The position numbers and the translations under genes are program-made. From assembly GCA_001566745.1 (NCBI GenBank), contig KQ964517.1, forward strand, positions 42,523-70,260: a DNA stretch of 27,738 bases, in the 5' to 3' direction. The notes beneath the pieces were generated by a model, which saw only the letters and a list, made by a program, of their open reading frames with translations, had not been told where the DNA came from and ran no database searches. Below, in pieces: positions 1 through 9,486 of the stretch (position 1 is its first letter; the number at the start of each line of letters is the position of its first letter). This DNA is from Conidiobolus coronatus NRRL 28638 (lineage: Eukaryota > Entomophthoromycota > Entomophthoromycetes > Entomophthorales > Conidiobolaceae).

Positions 1-25
1 AATAAAATAAAATAAAATAAAATAA
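1..25. repeat. AATAA pentanucleotide microsatellite
   Basis: Five back-to-back AATAA units open the window and then decay into AAATT. The array may continue to the left of the window. It is a simple AT-rich microsatellite with no coding content. Confidence 0.85.
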
Positions 26-100
26 AAATTATATGCATACTTTCATTCAATATAAATACCTTTAAGTTTCTCAATATCGACTATTATTTTTAATTAATCA

Positions 101-130
101 CTTTTCCTTATATTTTCCTTCTTTTCTTAT
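101..130 (+). promoter_or_regulatory. Pyrimidine-rich tract upstream of RING gene start
   Basis: An almost uninterrupted C/T stretch ends a few bases before the ATG at 135. Similar tracts precede the PAK gene (about 6697-6718), the PROPPIN gene (16661-16700) and the P4-ATPase gene (21847-21887). CT-rich blocks next to transcription starts are a known core-promoter feature of many fungi. That this is a promoter element here is inferred from position and recurrence. Confidence 0.45.
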
Positions 131-134
131 AATA

Positions 135-1754
135 ATGATACCGATATGGTCGCTAATATTGTATATAAATATCTGTTTTTGCTATAATGAGCAGTTTCAA
201 CTCAGGTTAAGCTTGAACTGTGCTAATATTAACCAACAACAGGATTCTAACTGTTTAAGTGATCATTTTGATACCATTATAAAGAGTGATAATATTATCA
301 ATACGAGTCCTTTAATTGAAAGTATAAATAGCTCAGTAGGCAAGAGTAAAAACTATTATGTTTTGGATTTAACACTTGCCTGTACTAATCAAGTAACCAA
401 TAGTCAAGTAAATGGGATACTGAAAAGAAATCAAAATAATGAGATTGTTGGGTACTTACAATGCACTAACTCTTGTTCCATGCAATATCAGCTAGCTTTT
501 GCTAATGTTACCAAAGTCAATACCTTTATTTTGATTGCTGATGATTGCACGCATTCTATTAAAAAGGATCAAATTAATAACAACCAAGTAATATTGCCTA
601 TACCCGATAAACAGTCCTTTAACCAATATTGGAATACTCTTATTAACCACACTTTGCAGTATAATCTCGATATTAATAGCAGTAACTATGCATTAATCAG
701 TTTAAATCCATATACCTCAAATTCTTTGCCATTAATTTTATCAATTATTTTGGGATGTTTTATCATTTTTTTAATCTTATTCATTTGTTGCTTAGTAAGG
801 TTCAGGAAAAAACCCACAGAAGATTCCTCATCAACCGATATTATTGACGACTATAATAACTTATACCACGATTTTGAGGATGGTAATTCAACAACTATAT
901 CCCTGGGGGGTAAAGAATTAAGGAGTCATTATGAGATAGAGAATAATAATGAAAAAAGCTGGGAAGAGGAGATGAATGACGTTTTTGAAGAATTAAGTGC
1001 CAAATCACCATCTTTAGAAGATATTAATCTGCTATCTAACGTTCCTATGAGTGAGAAACCAAGCGTTGAAACTGCAGTAAGCTATAATATAAACTTTAGT
1101 CAATTTGTAAACGAAGAAATTTCTCTTTCTGAGCCTTCACCAGAATCTGCAACTATTCCAAAGCATTTCTCTTTCAGATCCTTCAAAGATAACTCATTTG
1201 GATCTCAACCAAAAGAAACGAGCTTAAATTTCCCTAGAATGGCTGCTAAAATTGATCCAATCCCTCCAAGGCCCCCTTCAATCTCAAAAACCATTCAATC
1301 TAGCCAACTTCCTTATAAAAAGACTAGGTGTTCCGTTTGCTTTTTAGATTATAGGTATGGTGAAAAGGTTAGGAGCTTGTCTTGTGGTCATACTTTCCAT
1401 TTAGAATGTATTGATCAATGGTTAATCAAGTTTAATACTAGCGATTGTCCAATTTGTTACAATGATTTAAAATCTAGTTTTTTAGCGAGATCTGGCTCTG
1501 ATATTGATACTGTACCATCCACTAGTAGTAATATGTATAATCAGTCCCAAGATATTCAATATTCTACATCCAGAAATGCTAGCAGGGATATAGGAGTTGA
1601 AATAGCTAGATCTCACACACTTCAAGGATCTATTATTGCTGAAGTTCAAAGCTATAATTCTAGTACAGGAAGCGAGTTATCACTTCCGGAGCCTCATTTA
1701 AGAAAGTATCATAAATTGAACAAATCTCGACAATCAAGCATTAATGATGAATGA
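135..1754 (+). CDS. Membrane-anchored RING-H2 E3 ubiquitin ligase, PA-TM-RING style
   Basis: A single-exon gene of 539 residues ending in TGA. The N-terminus is hydrophobic (about residues 1-17) and looks like a signal peptide. The lumenal part has scattered cysteines and several N-glycosylation sequons. A strong transmembrane helix lies at about 198-223, followed by basic residues. The cytosolic part is acidic and serine-rich, with a proline motif PIPPRPP near 373. A RING-H2 finger follows at about 398-440 with CSVC, CGHTFHLEC and CPIC, so all eight zinc ligands are present. A polar serine-rich tail of about 100 residues follows. This order matches the PA-TM-RING family (RNF13/GRAIL-like), whose members ubiquitinate membrane cargo on endosomes, vacuole or Golgi. 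I cannot firmly see the PA domain itself, so the lumenal part is only PA-like. E3 activity is inferred from the intact RING. The substrate is unknown. Confidence 0.85.
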   Translation: MIPIWSLILYINICFCYNEQFQLRLSLNCANINQQQDSNCLSDHFDTIIKSDNIINTSPLIESINSSVGKSKNYYVLDLTLACTNQVTNSQVNGILKRNQNNEIVGYLQCTNSCSMQYQLAFANVTKVNTFILIADDCTHSIKKDQINNNQVILPIPDKQSFNQYWNTLINHTLQYNLDINSSNYALISLNPYTSNSLPLILSIILGCFIIFLILFICCLVRFRKKPTEDSSSTDIIDDYNNLYHDFEDGNSTTISLGGKELRSHYEIENNNEKSWEEEMNDVFEELSAKSPSLEDINLLSNVPMSEKPSVETAVSYNINFSQFVNEEISLSEPSPESATIPKHFSFRSFKDNSFGSQPKETSLNFPRMAAKIDPIPPRPPSISKTIQSSQLPYKKTRCSVCFLDYRYGEKVRSLSCGHTFHLECIDQWLIKFNTSDCPICYNDLKSSFLARSGSDIDTVPSTSSNMYNQSQDIQYSTSRNASRDIGVEIARSHTLQGSIIAEVQSYNSSTGSELSLPEPHLRKYHKLNKSRQSSINDE

Positions 1755-2478
1755 AGGTCAAAACTTGGCAAATAATTTAATAAGCATAATTTAATAAGCA
1801 TAACTTAATAAATAACAATATTTATCATTACTATGTAAATTTATAGCAGCATATTCCAGCACAATAAAATATATTTGATCCTGTAGCTGATTGCATTATT
1901 TCGATATCACTGAATATAGTTTATTAATTAAGATTAAACTTCTATAAGCTGGTTTTAGCATAAATAGATTTAAATATATGACATGCATGCAAAATTAAAC
2001 AGTAATGCTAATTAAGCTAAATAAGACTCTGAAAAATGAAATAATATTAATTTTTATATTAAATTATATACTATATGTTTATTTAAAAAATGTTGCATTT
2101 GACGTTCTATGAGCATCACATTAATTACCATATTCATTATCTTTGCTAAAATCGCTTATATAAAAGTGCAGCTTATATCAAAAATAGAGTTTTTTAAGCT
2201 TTATTGCAATGTGCAGTTAATTTAAAGATTAAATATCAACATGTGTGAAAATCTATACATTTTACTTTAACAGTTAAATATGGTATAGATACCAACACTT
2301 TAATATAAGCGTATTCTAACTAGATTAAGGCTATTGATACATTAATAGTATTAAATAATAAACACTCAAACAATGACTAAATCAAGATATTCAATAATTA
2401 ACACATTCCTTTATTATTGCTATTATATTATTATTATTAGGAAATAAAAAAAGATGATAAAATACATAAAAAATATTA
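1755..2478. other. Convergent 3' intergenic region
   Basis: AT-rich DNA between two genes that point at each other, so it should hold both 3' UTRs and polyadenylation signals. AATAAA occurs just after the tandem repeat near 1808. I see no open frame with family similarity and no RNA gene. The only structure is the short tandem repeat at 1774-1813. Confidence 0.6.
1774..1813. repeat. 14-bp tandem repeat, about 2.8 copies
   Basis: The unit AATTTAATAAGCAT occurs twice without error (1774-1787 and 1788-1801). It is followed by a degraded third copy starting AACTTAATAA. It begins 20 bp after the stop codon of the RING gene, so it lies in its likely 3' UTR. Confidence 0.8.
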
Positions 2479-4604
2479 CTAATAAGGCTCATATTGATCT
2501 TTGGATTCTAATAATCTCTCCTTTTCGTCATGTTTCTTTTCTATACAATACAAAGTTAAAACAATAGATCCTAAAACTATTAAGCTAGCTAGTAAACTTC
2601 CAAATACCCATTTAGCGTGTTTTGAGGGATTAATTAACATTTCACGAGTCCATGAAGCTGGGTCAGAGCTTCCTTCTGGTTGATAAGGTATAATTATTAA
2701 TTGGGAGTTTGGTATAATTCCTGACCAAGTAAAGTGTCTTTGTTTTTGAATTTTACTAACACCAACAGTCAAAGTACTTAAATAGTTATTAGTTCTACCA
2801 AGTCCAACTAAATTATACGGAGTTAAAAGCGCGTGGTTTGATGTTTGTCCCATTTGAGATATCATTGAACATCTTTCGTTCCCTTCCGTGTCGCTTACAA
2901 TATACTTAATAGTACCTCCTGCATAATTTACTCCGTATGGTTTAACATTGTTATTGTTATTAGTATTATCAGGGCAGTTTTGGAGGCAAACGCCGTTAGA
3001 AATGAGTGTTTTTAAGAAGAAAGCATCATTTAATTCTTCAACGTGCCAAGATAAAATATAGGAGCCTGAATCTAGAGGGATTTGTAAAATATCAAATTTT
3101 CCTCTATCACCAATATCAAAGAATATAGATTCCATTTTGGACTCTGGAAAGACTGAAGGCAGTTGATTATCTAAAGTATATTGGAATGTTCTTTGACCAT
3201 TATTGGTACTTCCTTCAGTACAACTGTCCAGGCTACAAGGCGCGTTAGATAAAATCATATGATAAAATTTATCTTGTTTTTGATTTGTTAAAGTTAATAA
3301 AATATCTGGATACCCGTCTAAGTTAAAATCACCTAATCTAAGAGGAATGGGAAGATGATCACCTTTAAAATTAACGTCCTCATCCAAAACCCAGTGAAAG
3401 CCTTCTAATTTCTTTTGATTACTCTTTTCAACCATACTTTTAACGTTTATTTTTACATAACCTGCACTATTCTCATTAAAGTCAAATTTAAAACTATCAT
3501 CAGGTTCACATAACTTGGAAGCCCACCTACAGTTAGTAGACTGAGCAGTTTTGCAAAGTTCTTGCTGTTGATTGTAAACTATATGAATTGTGCACCCTTC
3601 TTTATCGTCGCAAGTTGTAAACGCCATATCAGCACTTCCTTTGCCATTAATATCTCCAAAACTAATTGCTTTCGCTCCTTTAGGTAATTCTTGGCTCACT
3701 TTAAGCTCAAATTCGTTTTCAGTATTCGTATTAGTCCATATTTGGAAGGCTTTTAAATTTTTATCTTTTTCTGATTCGCAAGTAAAAAATATGTCAGGAG
3801 TGCAGTCACCATTAAAATCTATAAAGCTATTAGAGTGGAAGGGGTGCAATTTGCAAACTTTGTCCTTGGGATTCTTTGACTTGAAAGGTGTGCTATTTTA
3901 AATGAATAATTAATCATTTGCTTGCATATGATATTAATACTTACAGTTTAAATGGCTTAGGTTCTTTAGTATCTTCAGAGCCAATTGGACGCATATTATT
4001 AACCCAAATTGTAGGAGTAGACTTGTCATTTTTATTCAGCTCACTAGAATAACCTACTAAATCAGGCTTCATATCACCATTTAAATCGGCTACAAATGGA
4101 AGAATATGAATAGCAGGGGGCAAACTAATAGGGTCAGGCTCTAAATTTATGCATTAGTCACGTTTATTAAGTATTATCCGAGTATAGATACTTACCAAAT
4201 TTGCCGGTTCCATCGCCCAAGAATAAGTCGATTTCAATTAACTTATCAACTTTATCCTTATCATTACTATTACCATAAAATATTAAAATATCCAATTTAC
4301 CATCAAAATTAAAATCCATAGAAATAATATTCAAAATAATCTTGTCCCTAGCAACATTCATCTTATTCTTTATAATAGTAAACTGTTTAGTTTCAATATC
4401 CCAAACCCCCAATTCTACCTTTTTTTGAGCATTATTTAATAAAATAATATCTAAAGATTTGTCGCTATTAATATCCCCCAAACTTAATATTCTAAACCCT
4501 ATCAAATTCTCCAATCCAACAACTTTATCATGGAATTTTTCTTTTGCCAATGTGTATAAGAACACACCTATTAGTAGTATGTATAGATTAATTAATGTTT
4601 TCAT
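2479..4604 (-). CDS. ITFG1/TIP/LINKIN-like FG-GAP type I membrane protein
   Basis: Three exons on the minus strand: 4196-4604, 3945-4140 and 2479-3892, with introns of 55 and 52 nt. The product is 672 residues and ends in TAG. Phases fit at both junctions. Residues 1-20 form a signal peptide. The ectodomain carries repeated calcium-binding FG-GAP-like blocks: LGDINSDKSLDI, DFNFDGKLDILIF, VADLNGDMKPDLVGY, FIDFNGDCTPDIFF, FGDINGKGSADMAF and LGDFNLDGYPDILL. These are typical of seven-bladed integrin-alpha-like propellers. A single transmembrane helix lies at about 630-652, followed by a short charged cytosolic tail of about 20 residues. This is the architecture and length of ITFG1 (T-cell immunomodulatory protein), called LINKIN in worms, where it supports cell adhesion and binds RUVBL proteins and tubulin. 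A fungal role is not established. Assignment to the family is solid; function is inferred only from relatives. Confidence 0.9.
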
Positions 4605-5256
4605 TTTTTATTTACTTTTTTTATTGACTTGGATGCTGAATACATTTAATTTAATTCAATTGGAATTATTTACTATTATGGGATTTGGCTATTTTGACTG
4701 TTAATTCTAACTAGTTTAAATTTTATTGGTTGATTTTATTATAATGGAAATCTCAATAGAATATACAAGCTTTTTTACATATAAAAGCAGTTAAAATGGA
4801 ATACTACAATAATTGACTATGAATGAATATATAATATTCCACGTAGCAATTTCTTGAATTTTATATACTTATACCTTACCGTTCTTACATGATCAATTTG
4901 TCAAATTACCATTATTTTTTAGCTATTGCTTAACTTAAAACGAATAAATTGTGGCAATAAAATTATTTTTTATATCAATATTGTTTTAATTATTTAAAAT
5001 TCAATTTTTAGATTTTCACTATTCCACCAATATTTAAATGCTTAATCATCAAATTATTATACTTAGATTAATTCTGTTATATATTGAAAACTTAAATATT
5101 CACATCTAGAATATCAAATTCACTAAACTGATTAATGGCTAATATAATAAGTAAGCCTCATTAAAACGCCAAGCAAAAAATCATACAATCTATTAAAAAT
5201 TCCTATTACCTAAAGAAATAAAAATCAGTAAAAGTTGTTTAATTTATTAAATTATA

Positions 5257-5387
5257 TTACAGGTCGTATTAAGTTTTTGATTTTAATTTGTTGACTTTAT
5301 ACGTTAACTATTCATTATAAAATTAAAATTTTAATTGTATTTGACGTGTTTAACAAATATAAGTCAAAAACTTTTTATGACCTGTAA
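5257..5387. mobile_element. Candidate MITE (Tc1/mariner-like), 131 bp, TA-flanked
   Basis: The ends are perfect inverted copies: TTACAGGTC at 5257-5265 and GACCTGTAA at 5379-5387. After five mostly mismatched bases a second perfect pair follows, AAGTTTTTGA at 5271-5280 against TCAAAAACTT at 5364-5373, so 21 of 24 terminal bases match. Weaker pairing continues inward to a perfect 16-bp AT palindrome (5321-5336) near the middle, so one strand could fold into a long hairpin. The dinucleotide TA lies directly outside each end (5255-5256 and 5388-5389), as expected for a Tc1/mariner target-site duplication. There is no coding capacity. The mobile-element call is inferred from structure; a TA flank in AT-rich DNA is weak evidence alone. 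Confidence 0.6.
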
Positions 5388-6618
5388 TAAAACAAAAAAT
5401 ATACTAAAATATCAGAAGGTCAAAAATAAATGCTTATTATAAGTATCATCAAATTTTACCAAGTATTTTGTTATTATATAAATATGGAAACTTAGCCTAA
5501 TATAGTACTATATCCAATTTATATAACAAGATGCAGATTTTAAACTGACCTTTTAGGGTTTTATTCTCTTGAATTTTACAGGTAATTTTAAATTAAAATT
5601 GGTATTAATCCCATTAATTTTTTCTATTTTATCTGGTTTTATAAATTATATGGACATTAACTATTCTAATTTCAGCTCACTGGATATGTATATGTCCAAC
5701 TATTTCAACTTTGTAATGAGAATGACCGCTAGTTGAACTGTAAACATAATTTTGTTATTAATTTTGTTATTAATTTTTGATTTTAATTAGTCCACATTAC
5801 CAACTTATTAACTAGGATATTTAAACCGAGTAATATTATAAGTCGGAATTACAGTAAATATATAAAGAATTTATTCAATATAGTTAAAATTGGAAATATT
5901 TATCCAATAATATTAAAAACCGAAATATTTTTTATCAAAAATAATAATTAAAAATGTACTTATCTAGTCATAAATATAGCTTCAAATTATACTATTCAAC
6001 TCAATCACAGTTATCTCTCAATAAAGTAACTTATGACATAAACAAATCATAAAAGCATGCTAAAAAGTAAACTATGTCTAGAAATCAAAGGAATAATGAT
6101 ATACTGTGATTTTAAACAGTTTTATTTTGATTAAGCTGATATGATATAAAACAAGAAAAAATTGGATGATCACTACAAATTGAAACCATTTTGAGATAAA
6201 ATTGATATGAAACTCAGTAGGCGAGAGATAATATCTTGTAATTACTTAACAATAACTTTTTTAATAGCTGCATTTCGCCGCTAATTTATATATGATCATA
6301 TCGTAGAGTTTGTTTATGGTTTATGAGCTTTTAATTTCTTTTTATCATTATAATTTACAATCTTATAACCTCAATTTGAATGCATTTTTAACTAGTGTCA
6401 GACCAGAAAAATAAGAATCGATATTAGAAATTATTTTATTATCTAATTACACATAAACTTAGCGGTCTGAGCACTTATCTTAGCTATAGCCAATAAAAAT
6501 ATACTAAGCTCGTCTGGTTAACCAATAAACTCAATTTAAAAGATTGTAAGCTATTGAGACTAAATAATCCAATTAAATCAAGCTCTAGATTCACAATATC
6601 AAAAATAAAAAACTTGCA

Positions 6619-6635
6619 GGTTTTAGCCTAAAACC
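6619..6635. promoter_or_regulatory. 17-bp palindrome upstream of PAK gene
   Basis: GGTTTTAG, a central C, then CTAAAACC form a perfect inverted repeat. It is centred 135 bp before the PAK start codon, and weaker symmetry extends outside it (TTGCA against TTACAAG). It could be a site for a dimeric regulator or a small hairpin. No factor is known to me for it. Confidence 0.3.
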
Positions 6636-6761
6636 CTTGTAAATTAACATATAAAAAAACTCTTGATATCGGCATTTTTTTATAAAAATTAGCTAACCTC
6701 TTATCTTTCTATATTTTTCGTGTATTGGATAGTGTATATTTTTATATTAAATTTAATCACT

Positions 6762-8838
6762 ATGTCCTGCGTTGATAATTCACCAAACAATCAAGTTATT
6801 AAATCAGGATATGTTGAAGTTAAGCAATCTGGGATAAAAAACTGGAAGTCTAAGGTTCGGTATTTAATCCTTGAAAATGATAATTTATACGTATTAAAGA
6901 ACAGCAATAGGGTAATCTCTTATAATTATTCACTATATACATACTGATATTTTTGATATAGGATAAAATGGACTATAAATTGAAAATTGATTTAAACGAT
7001 ATTTTGCATATTGATCGATGTGTTAATAGCATTTACTGCTTTAAAATAACCTTTAAAAATCACTTCATTACTTTAAATTTTAATAATGATGAAGATTTAT
7101 TCAATTGGATGGATAGTATTTATGAAGTAATTAACAACAGCAAATTTTTAATAATTATATTAACGTGATTTAGTTATCTCCTTTGTCTGCAGTATCTGGT
7201 CCTACTAACTTTACTCATAATACTCACGTTGAATTCGATATGGAGTCTAAAACATTTAAGGTAGTCTTTTTCTCGGACTATTAGCATATATGACATAACT
7301 AATAAAATATTAGGGTTTGCCCGATGAGTGGAATAAAATGTTGCAGAATTCCTCTATTACAAAGGAAGAATATTCAGCAAATCCTCAAGCCGTTATTGAA
7401 GCGCTTGACTTCTTTGCAAATCAAAACAAACATGATGAAGATGAGCAACCTGGTCAGCCTATTGACCTAGCTAGTACTCACTCTAGCGAGCAGACTATCG
7501 TTAATAATGATGATGATTTAATCGATAAATTTGGTAATTTAATGGAATCGAATAAATCTGAAAAGGTAAGAAAAATACAACTCGCTTGTTTTTATATATC
7601 ATTAATACATTTTGCGTAGACTGAGCCTATAGTAAAACAGAATATTACTTTGACAAAGTTAACAGATGCAAACTCTAAAAAGAGTAAAAAATCTAAGAGC
7701 AACGACTTGACTACAGAGAGCTTATTGCAAGAATTTTGTAAGATGATATTTACTTCTATATTTATTACTAATCCTAACTCTTGTAGCTAAAATTACTAAC
7801 GAAAAACCATTGGAATCAGCTTACAAAGTAGAAGACCAAATAGGACAAGGGTAATGAAAACAGCTACATTATACCACATATTAAATTAATTATTCAAATA
7901 GTGCATGTGGCAAAGTATTCAAAGGAAAGGAAATAGCAACTGAACAAACAGTAGCTCTAAAACATATTAAATTAAGTCAGCAGAAGAAAAAGCTAATGAT
8001 ATTGAATGAAGTGCAAACTATGAAGCAAATTCAGCATAAAAATGTTGTGAACTTTATAGGAGCATTTTTAGAAAATAAAAATGACCTTTGGGTTGTTATG
8101 GAATTAATGACAGGGGGCTCTTTAACAGAAATTATTGATAAATGTACTTTAACAGAAGCTCATATTGCTAATATAACTTTCCAAGTAAATATCATAATTT
8201 AATAGCTAGATAAAATTAACACTGTTTGTAGATGTGCGAAGGCTTAGGATTCCTTCATGCTCAGCAAATTATTCATCGAGATATTAAAAGCGACAATGTT
8301 TTATTGAATGATAAAGGAATTACCAAAATTAGTAATAATTACTATACTTTTTCATCACATTCTCTAATCAATATTTAGCTGACTTTGGATTCTGTACTCT
8401 TGTTAACAACTCCTCTAGGAAAAGAGGTACCATGGTAGGCACTCCTTATTGGATGGCGCCTGAAGTAGTTAAGCAAAAGAGCTATAACGAAAAAGTCGAT
8501 ATCTGGTCTCTAGGCATTATGATAATTGAAATGATTGAAAAAGAGCCACCTTATTTGGACGAAGATCCTATTAAGGCTCTTTATCTTATCGCTACCAATG
8601 GAATGCCAAGATTAAAAGACTCTAGTAAGCTTACAGAGATATTAAAAAGATTCTTAGGTCTCTGCTTATGCGTGGAAATTCCTCATAGATCATCTGCAGA
8701 AGAATTGATGCAAGTAAGTAGCTGCTCAAGCATATTAATTAACTAGTATTAACTTTTCAATAGCATGCTTTCCTTAAAGAGAGATGTTCAAATGAAGAAA
8801 TGAAAGATTTAGTTAGACAGGCGACAGTTACTAATTAA
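6762..8838 (+). CDS. p21-activated protein kinase, Cla4 type (PH-CRIB-kinase)
   Basis: Ten exons: 6762-6911, 6962-7126, 7174-7260, 7314-7565, 7620-7737, 7787-7850, 7902-8184, 8232-8331, 8379-8713 and 8764-8838. Introns are 47-54 nt. The product is 542 residues. The start is the ATG at 6762, because the upstream GTG at 6720 is not a eukaryotic start. A PH domain spans about 13-110. A CRIB/p21-binding domain begins at 113 ([15 protein letters not shown], then GLPDEW). The kinase domain starts near 270 with glycine loop GQGACGKV (277-284), lysine K299, catalytic HRDIKSDN (D390), DFG (408-410) and APE (433-435). All catalytic residues are present. PAKs of this layout are effectors of Cdc42/Rac and control polarity, septins and cytokinesis in fungi. 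The linker between CRIB and kinase is short for a Cla4 protein. The usual HVGFD of the CRIB motif reads HVEFD here. Kinase identity is certain; the Cla4-type call rests on the PH domain. Confidence 0.93.
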
Positions 8839-9486
8839 AGCCTTGTGTGTATTTACATATAATCAAAAAAAACAATGTATATTCGTTAAAAATATAATTT
8901 TGTCAATAGTTTTGAAATAAATGTGAAATAGTATATTAACCAAATAAGACTCTTTGCTTAACATTAATTTTATGAAGTTATAAAAATAAAAAGTTAACTT
9001 TTTGGAGTATTTTTTAACTTTAGAATTATTCTTCTAAAATAGAAAGTTGAAGAATTAAGTCATTCTTGTTTTAAATACATGTTATATAAATAGTAGTAGT
9101 CAATAAGACTATTCCAATTTGGTAAAATTGATACTATTGAAAGCAAGCTTGTTATAAAAAGCTACATTAAATTATTTGAATGCTTGAAAATCAATAAAAA
9201 AAAGGATATTCTATAATAGCAAAATATTACTAAATACTAATGAATAAATTAGCTTTTTATATAACTTAAAATGCTAATTAAACATTATCAAAAGTATTTA
9301 AACTAATTAGAGTAGCGAGTGTAAAAAATTCAAGTTTAAAATATATTCTAACCAGGATATTATATTCAGCTGACTGAGAGATTATACAAGAAAAATGTCT
9401 AATAAATGTTTAAGACTAATATTAAAGTTAAGTACACAGAGTAATGTTAGTTTTAGTGATCAAGAAATAAAAACAGCCCTTACACT
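8839..9486. other. Convergent 3' intergenic region
   Basis: About 650 bp of AT-rich DNA between the ends of the PAK (+) and NOT2 (-) genes. It presumably holds both 3' UTRs. I see no open frame with similarity, RNA gene or repeat worth calling. Confidence 0.55.

Larger units (their letters stand above)
4605..6761. other. Long divergent intergenic region without genes
   Basis: About 2.2 kb of very AT-rich DNA between the starts of the FG-GAP gene (-) and the PAK gene (+). I found no exon-like stretch with recognisable protein similarity in either strand. It contains the TA-flanked inverted-repeat element at 5257-5387, a short tandem duplication around 5750-5775 and a 17-bp palindrome at 6619-6635 about 130 bp before the PAK start. 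The rest shows no structure I can support. Confidence 0.6.

Noticed and set aside
5576-5586. TTACAGGTA, nearly the MITE end sequence
   Set aside because: No matching inverted end nearby; a 9-bp near match is expected by chance.
5750-5775. Short direct duplication TAATTTTGTTAT, considered as a regulatory repeat
   Set aside because: Too short and AT-rich to separate from chance slippage.
6397-6475. Inverted pair AGTGTCAGACC / GGTCTGAGCACT, considered as a second MITE or hairpin RNA
   Set aside because: Arms are only about 11 bp with an indel and there is no target-site duplication or further internal pairing.
6720-6761. Extended N-terminus of PAK from a GTG codon, looking like a signal peptide
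   Set aside because: GTG is not a normal start in nuclear genes; the ATG at 6762 gives a standard PAK N-terminus just before the PH domain.
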